Below the pieces are notes generated by a model. It did no database searches and was not told the origin of the DNA. It worked only from the letters and a program-made list of their open reading frames with translations. Made by a program: the position numbers and the translations under genes. Of a stretch of 64,000 nucleotides of DNA, positions 43,228 through 50,371 are shown piece after piece. The first letter of the stretch is position 1; each line of letters starts with the position of its first letter. The DNA is from Sandaracinobacteroides sp041675905. GTDB lineage: Bacteria > Pseudomonadota > Alphaproteobacteria > Sphingomonadales > Sphingomonadaceae. The DNA lies in NCBI GenBank assembly GCA_041675905.1, contig JBAYSX010000005.1:1-64000 (forward strand). The letters are read 5' to 3'.

Positions 43228-44895
43228 CTATATCCCGGCGATCAGCCGCGCCGCCTGCGCCCGCGCTTCGGCGGTGATGGCCGCACCGGATAACATTCGC
43301 GCCACTTCTTCGATACGGTCATCGCCCTGCAACAGGCGGACCGAACTGCGCGTGCCGCCGCCGCCATCCGCCTTGGCGATCAGCAAATGTGCGGCACCTG
43401 CCGCCGCCACCTGCGGACTGTGGGTAACAACCAGCAATTGCGCCCCGTCAGCGCTGTGGGTGAGCCGCGCCAGCCGTTCGCCGATGGCCGACGCCACCGC
43501 GCCGCCGACACCCCGGTCGATCTCATCGAACACCAGCGTCCCGGCAGTTCCGGTACTGGCCAGCGCCACTTTCAGCGCGAGGATAAAGCGACTCAGCTCG
43601 CCGCCAGATGCGATGCGGGTGAGCGGCCCGAAATCCTGGCCTTTATTGGTGGCGATTTCGAAATTTACCCGATCCGCGCCTGTCACCATGGGCTCGCCAG
43701 GCTGGATATCCGTGCGGAAACGCGCGTTCTCCAGCTTCAGCGCCGGCAATTCGGCGTTCACGGCGGCATCCAGCCGGGCAGCAGCATTCTTGCGGGACTC
43801 ACGGAGACGCGCGGCGGTTTCGTCGAGCACCCGTGCGGCATCCTGCACCACGCGCGCGAGTTGCTTCAGCGCCGCACCGCTATCCGCGATCGTTTCCAGC
43901 CGTTGCGCCAGATCGGCGGCCAGTTTCGGCAACGCCTCCACTTCCACCCGGTGTTTGCGGGCCATGCCACGCAGTTCGAACAGCCGCGCCTCGGCATGTT
44001 CCAGCGCCTCCGGCGACACCAGCATCCGGTCGCGCACGTCCGCCAGCCCGGATTCGATCGTGTCGCCTTCCACCAATGCGCGGTCGATGGCTTCCAGCGC
44101 CGCCGCCAGTTCCGGCGCTTCATCGGCGATACGTTCCAGCCAGCGCGCCGCCTGCCGCAGCGCGGACATGGCGCCATCAGCACCGGACACCAGCTCTTCG
44201 ACCTGGCCCAGACTGTCGATCAGCCGCGCGCCCTTTTGCATACGGCTGCGTGTCTCCGCGAGTTCCGCCTCTTCGCCAGCTTCGGGGTTCAGCGCCTGCA
44301 GTTCCGCTACCGCATGTTCCAGCCATTCACGGTCACGCGAATCAGCTTCGGCGCGCGCCGCCGCCCCGGCCAATGCCTGACGGGCATCGGCCAGCCGTTG
44401 CCAGGCGGCAGCCGTATCGGCCAGCAGCGCATCATGACCTGCATAAACATCGAGCAAGGCCATATGGCCGCGCGGGTTCAGCAGGCCGCGTTCGTCATGC
44501 TGGCCGTGAATTTCCACCAGCAGCGCACCTAGCATGCGCAAGGTGCCCACCGCCACCGGCTGATCGTTGATGAAGGCGCGGCTGCCGCCATCAGCACGAA
44601 GAATGCGGCGAACGATGATATGGCCGCGATCCTCAAGGGAAATGGCGTTTTCATCGAGAAACAAGCACGCCGGATGCATGGGATCGATGCGGAATTCCGC
44701 CGTGACACTTGCCTGGGTCGCACCTTTCCGAACCATGGTCGCTTCGGCCCGGTCTCCCAGCGACAGGCCGAGCCCGTCCAGCAGGATGGATTTTCCCGCT
44801 CCCGTTTCGCCCGTCAGCACGGTCAGCCCGGCGGCCAGATCGAGGTCGACCTGCTCGATCAGCACCAGGTCGCGGATCGAGAGGTGGGCCAGCAA
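43228..44895 (-). CDS. recN: DNA repair protein RecN
   Basis: 555 residues, SMC-like. Walker A LTGETGAGKSILLDGLGLSL near residues 29-48, Q-loop region, a long antiparallel coiled coil (about 150-350, rich in Ala/Glu/Leu), ABC signature TRIASGGELSRFILALK, Walker B LVFDEIDRGVGG. It assists double-strand break repair with RecA. bamD lies just upstream in the same direction, as in the common lpxC-bamD-recN order of alphaproteobacteria; ligA is not downstream here. Confidence 0.96.
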   Translation of the reverse strand: MLAHLSIRDLVLIEQVDLDLAAGLTVLTGETGAGKSILLDGLGLSLGDRAEATMVRKGATQASVTAEFRIDPMHPACLFLDENAISLEDRGHIIVRRILRADGGSRAFINDQPVAVGTLRMLGALLVEIHGQHDERGLLNPRGHMALLDVYAGHDALLADTAAAWQRLADARQALAGAAARAEADSRDREWLEHAVAELQALNPEAGEEAELAETRSRMQKGARLIDSLGQVEELVSGADGAMSALRQAARWLERIADEAPELAAALEAIDRALVEGDTIESGLADVRDRMLVSPEALEHAEARLFELRGMARKHRVEVEALPKLAADLAQRLETIADSGAALKQLARVVQDAARVLDETAARLRESRKNAAARLDAAVNAELPALKLENARFRTDIQPGEPMVTGADRVNFEIATNKGQDFGPLTRIASGGELSRFILALKVALASTGTAGTLVFDEIDRGVGGAVASAIGERLARLTHSADGAQLLVVTHSPQVAAAGAAHLLIAKADGGGGTRSSVRLLQGDDRIEEVARMLSGAAITAEARAQAARLIAGI

Positions 44896-44900
44896 GGCGA

Positions 44901-45689
44901 TCAGGCTGCGTTATTTGTCCGCAGCAGCCGGTAGCTGCGCTGATACCATTTCGAGCCGGGATAGTTCGCACCCAGTACGGCGGCGGATTTTTTCGCCTCT
45001 TCCGGAATGCCGAGCGCCAGATAGGCCTCGACCAGGCGATACAGGGCCTCGGCAGTATGGCTCGTCGTCTGATAGTCGTCGATCACCCGGCGATAGCGGG
45101 CGGCGGCGGCAATCCACTGGCGATTCTTCGAATAGAAACGTCCGATGTCCATCTCTTTACCGGCGAGATGATCGTTGACGAGGTCGATTTTCAGCTTCGC
45201 GTCGGCGGCATATGGCGTATCCGGGTAACGCCGCACCAGTTCGGTGAGCGCGTCCTTCGCCTGCTGCGTGATCTTCTGATCCCGCGCCACATCGGCAATC
45301 TGCTCATAATAGCTTATGGCGATAATATAATAGGCATAAGACGCATCTTTATTGCCGGGATGCAGCGAAAGAAACCGCTGTGCCGCCTGCACCGCTTCAT
45401 TATATTGCCGCGCCGCATAATAGCTGAACGCCGACATCAACTGGGCGCGTCTTGCCCAGACCGAATAGGGATGCTGGCGCTCCACCTCATCGAACATGAC
45501 AGCGGCGTTGCGATACTGTCCCTTGTCCAGCATGTCTTTTGCGAGATTGTAAAGCGTCTCCACATCGCGCGCGATATAGGCGGCATCCTTCTTGTTCTTG
45601 TTGCTGGCGCAACCAGCGGTCACCAGCAACGAAACCGCAAGAACAGCACAGGCGAGAGCACGCAGGGGCGCGGGGCGCGAAATGGTCAT
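44901..45689 (-). CDS. bamD: Outer-membrane assembly lipoprotein BamD
   Basis: 262 residues from ATG 45689, with GGAGGCGGC upstream. Lipoprotein signal ALACAVLAVSLLVTAGC, then five TPR-like repeats (ARDVETLYNLAKDMLDKGQYRNAAVMFDEV, SFSYYAARQYNEAV-type repeats, YEQIADVARDQKITQQAKDAL, IGRFYSKNRQWIAAAARYRRV). An essential component of the BAM complex, placed on the periplasmic face of the outer membrane, where it recruits beta-barrel precursors. A nine-codon longer start upstream is possible but lacks family support. Confidence 0.96.
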   Translation of the reverse strand: MTISRPAPLRALACAVLAVSLLVTAGCASNKNKKDAAYIARDVETLYNLAKDMLDKGQYRNAAVMFDEVERQHPYSVWARRAQLMSAFSYYAARQYNEAVQAAQRFLSLHPGNKDASYAYYIIAISYYEQIADVARDQKITQQAKDALTELVRRYPDTPYAADAKLKIDLVNDHLAGKEMDIGRFYSKNRQWIAAAARYRRVIDDYQTTSHTAEALYRLVEAYLALGIPEEAKKSAAVLGANYPGSKWYQRSYRLLRTNNAA

Positions 45690-45768
45690 GCCGCCTCCAA
45701 TAGCCGCGCGCTGCAAGGCCTACAAGCCAGGAAGCAACAGGTGCGCCGCCTGTTTCGTCGCAGAAAAA

Positions 45769-46071
45769 TGGTGTCCCCGGCGTGATTCGAACACGCGGCC
45801 CCAGGTTTCATCCCACTTCGGCTTTCACCGCCGCCCGAACGGACGTTCGTGGTCTGGACTATCCCTTCGCCATAGCCCTGGTTTCCCATGGCCACAGGCG
45901 TCGCCCGTCTAGTCTCTACACCTTCCCGGATTGCTCCGGGCTTGGCTCGGGATTGGCATGGCGCATACGCGCCGAAGCTTTCCCCGAATTTGAGCGAATT
46001 CATCGGGGCGTTTCCATCCCCGATGCCCAATTACAGGAAACCTGTGCTCTATCCGGCTGAGCTACGGGGAC
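45769..46071 (-). tRNA. tRNA-Arg(CCU) interrupted by a group I intron
   Basis: The 5' exon is 46035-46071 (37 nt) and the 3' exon 45769-45808 (40 nt, CCA encoded). Joined, they give a perfect cloverleaf: acceptor GTCCCCG/CGGGGAC, D-stem GCTC/GAGC, anticodon stem CAGGT/ACCTG with loop TTCCTAA (anticodon CCT, Arg), T-stem GCGTG/CACGC with loop TTCGAAT, discriminator A. The interruption lies between positions 36 and 37, directly after the anticodon. TTATAG upstream at about 46083 may be the -10. Five T residues follow the 3' end. Confidence 0.95.
45809..46034 (-). other. Group I self-splicing intron (226 nt, subgroup IC3-like) in tRNA-Arg(CCU)
   Basis: The 5' splice site follows a T (U) and the intron ends in G (GATG), both diagnostic. 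P1 can form from exon CCT and the internal guide GGG seven bases into the intron. P2 is a perfect stem CATCGGGG/CCCCGATG (46001-46008/46018-46025) capped by a G-GAAA-C tetraloop. The conserved core contains GTGTAGAGACTAGACGG and GGATAGTCC; GACTA (about 45910-45914) and TAGTC (45857-45861) form P7. No ORF is present. Very like the Azoarcus tRNA-Ile and Agrobacterium tRNA-Arg(CCU) introns. Confidence 0.93.
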
Positions 46072-46090
46072 CCGGCTGTTCTATAACCAT

Positions 46091-46160
46091 GGGCGGCGCG
46101 GAATTGCCAGACGGAAAATTTCAGGTGCCGATCTTGAGGTTCCTGGTTCGAAAGCCCCAT
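46091..46160 (+). pseudogene. Degenerate tRNA-Leu-like remnant
   Basis: Blocks typical of tRNA-Leu occur in the right order and near-normal spacing: the D-arm GCGGAATTGCCAGACGG (compare GGCGGAATTGGTAGACGC), an anticodon-loop-like TTCAGGT five bases later, a variable-arm-like GTGCCGATCTTGAGG, and a T-loop GGTTCGAA. The anticodon and T stems do not pair and no CCA end is formed, so it is non-functional. It lies just upstream of the intron-bearing tRNA-Arg on the opposite strand. Confidence 0.45.
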
Positions 46161-46263
46161 TTCGCTTGTGCAGCATTGCGGCCCGGGCTATTCGGCGCTG
46201 CAATCATTTATGTATCCGGCGCGCCGTCCCGCCATGCGCTGCAAGGGAAAGGAGAGCCAGTTC

Positions 46264-47202
46264 ATGACTGTTTCCGTCATCATCCCGACCTATAATGTCG
46301 CCGCAACCGTCAGACGCAGCATCGAAAGCGCGCAAGGCCAGACGGTTTCGCCGCATGAAATCATCGTCGTCGATGATGCGTCTCAGGATGAAACCCGCGA
46401 TGTTGTCCGGGCGATGGCGGCGAGCGATCCGCGCATCCACCTGATCGAATCAGCCGTCAATGGCGGGCCATCGGTGGCGCGCAACCTCGGTATTGACGCC
46501 GCCGCCGGCAAGCGCATCGCGCTGCTGGACGCCGACGACATATGGAAGCCCGAACGGCTGGAACGGATGCTTGCGGTGATGGATGAGACCGGCGTCGCAT
46601 TTCTGGCCGATAATCTGATCCTGTATGATATCTGGGCCGACCGCGAAGGCCGTCTTGCCTATGATGCGTCGGGACCGCGCACCGTGGTCGACGCCCGCGT
46701 TTATTTCGCGAATTGCGTGCGCGAAAAGTTTCAGTTCAGCCTGCTGAAGCCGCTGCTCGATCGCGAGTTCCTCGTGGAGAATAACATCCGCTACCGGAAG
46801 GATGTCCGCTATGGCGAGGACTTCTTTTACTATGCCGATATATTCCTCGCCGGCGCCCGGGGTCTTGTGCTGACCGAGGGCTATTATGTTTACACGACCC
46901 AGGTTGGTGAATTCAGCGGTCAGAAATCGCCGCATACCCGTTCCAACACCGATGTCGCGACAATGGTGGCGCGGATGGAGGAACTGGAAACCCGCGCCGA
47001 CCCCGCAACCCGGCGGGAAATCCGCCGCTGCATCACCAGCTTTTCGGCCACACACAAAAGCAATGCCGCCCGTGCGCTGCGTCAGGAAGGGCGCTATCTG
47101 GCGTGGGCGCGCGCCATGGCGGACAAGGATATTCTGATGCTGGTGATACGATTGCGGCTTCGCCGCCTGAAATTGCGCCTGAGCGGCCAGCTGCCGGACT
47201 GA
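46264..47202 (+). CDS. Glycosyltransferase family 2 protein
   Basis: 312 residues from ATG 46264, eight bases after AAAGGAGAG. GT-A fold: TVSVIIPTYNVAATVRRSIES, EIIVVDDASQDET, NGGPSVARNLGI, and the metal-binding DxD-like IALLDADDIWKPERL. The C-terminal part (YGEDFFYYADIFLAGARGLVL, ending with a basic RLRLRRLKLRL helix) suggests membrane association. It probably transfers a sugar to a polysaccharide, lipid or protein acceptor, which is unknown. No polysaccharide cluster surrounds it. A hairpin follows its stop. Confidence 0.88.
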   Translation: MTVSVIIPTYNVAATVRRSIESAQGQTVSPHEIIVVDDASQDETRDVVRAMAASDPRIHLIESAVNGGPSVARNLGIDAAAGKRIALLDADDIWKPERLERMLAVMDETGVAFLADNLILYDIWADREGRLAYDASGPRTVVDARVYFANCVREKFQFSLLKPLLDREFLVENNIRYRKDVRYGEDFFYYADIFLAGARGLVLTEGYYVYTTQVGEFSGQKSPHTRSNTDVATMVARMEELETRADPATRREIRRCITSFSATHKSNAARALRQEGRYLAWARAMADKDILMLVIRLRLRRLKLRLSGQLPD

Positions 47203-47204
47203 AA

Positions 47205-47243
47205 GCCGCGGCGAGCCGGGATCTGATAGTTCCGGCCCGCGGC
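47205..47243. terminator. Hairpin between the glycosyltransferase gene and ftsH
   Basis: GCCGCGG (47205-47211) pairs with CCGCGGC (47237-47243), and GCCGG (47215-47219) with CCGGC (47232-47236). It lies in the convergent gap; no clear T tract. Confidence 0.55.
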
Positions 47244-47263
47244 CCCCGCCATGGATTACGGAA

Positions 47264-49207
47264 TCAGGCCGTAGCGGGCCCGCCCAACCCGCGTCGCCGT
47301 CCGGATTGCGGCAAGCCGGAAACGCCCCCTGCACCCAATGGCGGCAATTTGGCCGCGGCGTCCGGTCGTTCGATCGTTTCACCGGCGATGGCCTTGCGAA
47401 TTTCATCGCCGGAAAGCGTTTCATATTCCAGCAACGCCTGGGCGACTGCTTCCAGCTGATCGGCATGCCCGGTCAGGATTTGCCGTGCCCGATCATAACC
47501 GCCCATCACCAGCTTCTTGATCTCGGAATCGATCAGTTCCGCTGTGTTCTCGCTGATATTCTGCTGGCGGGACACGCTATGGCCCAGAAAAACTTCTTCC
47601 TGATTCTCGCTGTATTTCAGCGGTCCCAGCGCATCCGACATGCCCCACTGCGTGACCATGGCGCGCGCCAGATCGGTCGCCATCTGGATATCGCCGGAGG
47701 CTCCCGACGTCACCTTGTCATGGCCGAAGGTGAGTTCCTCAGCCACCCGGCCACCCATCGCGACCGACAGGTTCGCGTACATCTTGTCGCGGTGGAAGCT
47801 GTAGCTGTCGCGTTCGGGCAGGCGCATCACCATGCCGAGCGCGCGACCACGCGGGATGATCGTCGCCTTGTGAATCGGATCGGACGCCGGTTCGTGCAGC
47901 GACACGACCGCATGGCCGGCCTCATGATAGGCGGTGAGCTTTTTCTCATCCTCGGTCATCACCATGGATTTACGCTCGACGCCCATCATCACCTTGTCCT
48001 TGGCGTCTTCGAATTCCTGCATGCCCACAAGCCGCCGTCCGCGCCGTGCGGCAAGCAACGCCGCCTCGTTCACGAGATTGGCGAGATCAGCCCCGGAAAA
48101 GCCGGGCGTGCCCCGGGCGATGGTGCGGGTATCGACATCCGGCGACAGCGGCACTTTCCGCATATGCACCTGCAGGATGCGCACGCGACCCTCGATATCC
48201 GGACGGCCAACAACGATCTGCCGGTCGAAACGGCCCGGGCGCAACAGGGCCGGATCAAGCACATCCGGGCGGTTGGTCGCTGCGACGATGATAATGCCTT
48301 CATTGGCGTCGAAGCCGTCCATCTCGACGAGCAACTGGTTCAGCGTCTGCTCGCGCTCGTCATTGCCGCCACCGAGACCGGCGCCGCGATGGCGGCCAAC
48401 GGCATCGATTTCATCAATGAAGATGATGCAGGGCGCGTTCTTTTTCGCCTGCTCGAACATGTCGCGCACCCGCGATGCGCCGACACCGACGAACATTTCA
48501 ACGAAATCCGAGCCGGAAATGGTGAAGAATGGCACATTTGCTTCGCCAGCGATGGCGCGGGCCAGCAAGGTCTTGCCGGTTCCCGGCGGGCCGACGAGTA
48601 GCGCGCCTTTCGGAATCTTGCCGCCAAGACGATGGAATTTCGACGGATCTTTCAGGAAGTCGACGATTTCCTGCAATTCCTCGCGGGCTTCATCAATGCC
48701 GGCCACATCATCGAAAGTAACGCGGCCATCCTTTTCCGTCAGCATGCGCGCGCGCGATTTGCCGAAGCCCATCGCCCCCCGGCCCTGACCGTTCTGCATC
48801 TGGCGCATGAAGAAGATCCAGATACCGATCATGATGAGAAACGGGAGCGCGCCAACCAGCACGCTCTGGAACAGCGACGGGCGCTCTTCCGGCACGGCAT
48901 CGAATCGGACGTTGCGCTGGCGCAGCCGTTCCACCAGTTGCGCATCGCCTGGGTTATAGGTGCGGAACACCTCCTCGTTGGAGAGTTTGCCGGTGATCTG
49001 GCGGCCTGCGATGGCCACCTCCTTCACCTGGCCCTCCTCCACCTTGCGGAGAAAATCCGAATAGGCGACTTCCTGGCCCGCGGCACGATCCGCGCCGGAT
49101 GGCCCCTGAAACAATTGCACAAGCAAAACCAGCGCCAGCAATATACCGGCCCACATCAACAGATTGCGGACGAGCGGGGAGGGCGGTTTGCGGTTTCCGT
49201 CGGACAT
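47264..49207 (-). CDS. ftsH: ATP-dependent zinc metalloprotease FtsH
   Basis: 647 residues from ATG 49207. Two N-terminal membrane helices (NLLMWAGILLALVLLVQLF and about residues 110-130, VGALPFLIMIGIWIFFM), AAA+ domain (Walker A LLVGPPGTGKTLLARAIAG, Walker B CIIFIDEIDAVG, second region of homology), zinc protease motif HEAGH, and an extended Pro/Gly C-terminal tail. A hexameric inner-membrane protease that removes misassembled membrane proteins and short-lived regulators. tilS, often upstream in other alphaproteobacteria, is absent. A 26-codon upstream extension lacks family support. Confidence 0.97.
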   Translation of the reverse strand: MSDGNRKPPSPLVRNLLMWAGILLALVLLVQLFQGPSGADRAAGQEVAYSDFLRKVEEGQVKEVAIAGRQITGKLSNEEVFRTYNPGDAQLVERLRQRNVRFDAVPEERPSLFQSVLVGALPFLIMIGIWIFFMRQMQNGQGRGAMGFGKSRARMLTEKDGRVTFDDVAGIDEAREELQEIVDFLKDPSKFHRLGGKIPKGALLVGPPGTGKTLLARAIAGEANVPFFTISGSDFVEMFVGVGASRVRDMFEQAKKNAPCIIFIDEIDAVGRHRGAGLGGGNDEREQTLNQLLVEMDGFDANEGIIIVAATNRPDVLDPALLRPGRFDRQIVVGRPDIEGRVRILQVHMRKVPLSPDVDTRTIARGTPGFSGADLANLVNEAALLAARRGRRLVGMQEFEDAKDKVMMGVERKSMVMTEDEKKLTAYHEAGHAVVSLHEPASDPIHKATIIPRGRALGMVMRLPERDSYSFHRDKMYANLSVAMGGRVAEELTFGHDKVTSGASGDIQMATDLARAMVTQWGMSDALGPLKYSENQEEVFLGHSVSRQQNISENTAELIDSEIKKLVMGGYDRARQILTGHADQLEAVAQALLEYETLSGDEIRKAIAGETIERPDAAAKLPPLGAGGVSGLPQSGRRRGLGGPATA

Positions 49208-49525
49208 CAAAAGACCTTTCCTGAAAGCCCAATGTAGGGCCTCCTGTCCCCGACTGCAATTCAACAACGGGAGATTTTGCCACATAGTAATTAATCGATA
49301 TTATCCAAACTTCAGGAATATCAGGCACGAAGTCCTAATGAGTCGTGAGAAAAATTTCCTGAAAATGGACGATAATATCATTATTTTTCAAATAATTCAT
49401 ATGAACCTGGCATGAATTTACGCTGTTTCATTCTCTCAACCCTCTTCCCGGACTCGCCGCGCACGGTTATATTTGCGCCAAATCGGACCGGGATGAAATG
49501 ATCGGTCAAATTCGAGGGAAAAAGC
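49208..49525. other. AT-rich intergenic region between divergent ftsH and 2OG oxygenase genes
   Basis: About 320 bases, distinctly AT-richer than the surroundings (especially 49285-49430). It must hold the ftsH promoter and that of the oxygenase gene, but no single promoter or operator stands out. Possible short frames lack ribosome sites. Nothing further is supported. Confidence 0.5.
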
Positions 49526-50362
49526 ATGCGTTCAGCCGTTTCTCCTGCCGAACCTGATCCTGCACCTGTGCTGTCTGTAAGCCGTAGCAACGGCTTTTTT
49601 ACCTTTGACCGGGCGGAATGTGAGCAAAAGGGCGATAGATTACACAGGAGTTATAAGGAAACCCGGCCTTTCCCCCATATTGTTCTCGATCATTTCCTCG
49701 ATCTGGATATCCTCCGCCAGGTGTTGGCGGAGTTCCCGCAACGGGAAGTCGGGAAATTCTCGGATCATTATTCCCGCCTGAAAACAGGCTACACGCATGC
49801 ACAGATTCGCAGCGCCTATACCCATGATCTCCTCAATGCCCTGAACTCTCTCGCTTTTCTGAAGTTTCTGGAAAGGCTCACCGGCATTGACGGGTTGATC
49901 AGCGATGCACATTACGCCGGCGGCGGACTGCATGAAACGGCGCGAGGCGGGCATCTCAGCATCCATGCCGATTTCAATGTGCATCCGCGCACGCACATCA
50001 TGCGCCGCCTGAACCTTATCCTGTTCCTCAATGAAAACTGGGAACCGGATTGGGGCGGCGAACTGGAATTGTGGGACCGGGACATGAAAGCCTGCCAGAA
50101 GTCCGTCGCCCCGGTGATCGGGCGCGCGGTCATTTTCAATACCGACACCACCAGCTACCATGGCCACCCGGAACCGCTTGCCTGTCCGGAAAATGTGTAT
50201 CGCCGGTCGATCGCACTTTATTATTATACTGCGCCACGCACCGCACGCATCACCCGTCACACCACGTTATTCCAGCCGCGCGCCGGGACGCCTGACGTGC
50301 AACTGCCGCTATCGCAACGGGTAATCAACCGCGCACAACGCTGGATGTCCCACCTGCGCTGA
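49526..50362 (+). CDS. 2-oxoglutarate/Fe(II)-dependent oxygenase (prolyl 4-hydroxylase-like)
   Basis: 278 residues. The jelly-roll domain carries the iron motif HADFN (HxD, about residues 152-154), the distal His in TSYHGHPEPL, and the 2-oxoglutarate Arg in RRSIALYYYT; the conserved LILFLNENWEPDWGGELELWD lies between. The N-terminal 60 residues include RPFPHIVLDHFLD, typical of P4H-like oxygenases. It may hydroxylate a protein, sugar or lipid side chain; the substrate is unknown. Closely convergent with ptsP (nine-base gap). Confidence 0.85.
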   Translation: MRSAVSPAEPDPAPVLSVSRSNGFFTFDRAECEQKGDRLHRSYKETRPFPHIVLDHFLDLDILRQVLAEFPQREVGKFSDHYSRLKTGYTHAQIRSAYTHDLLNALNSLAFLKFLERLTGIDGLISDAHYAGGGLHETARGGHLSIHADFNVHPRTHIMRRLNLILFLNENWEPDWGGELELWDRDMKACQKSVAPVIGRAVIFNTDTTSYHGHPEPLACPENVYRRSIALYYYTAPRTARITRHTTLFQPRAGTPDVQLPLSQRVINRAQRWMSHLR

Positions 50363-50371
50363 CGAACGCGC

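Noticed and set aside
46001..46025. GGAAAC in the intron as the guide sequence pairing with exon GTTTCC
   Set aside because: The six-base match leaves U opposite U at the splice site, and this stretch is better explained as the GAAA tetraloop of P2; the GGG at intron position 7 gives the required U-G pair.
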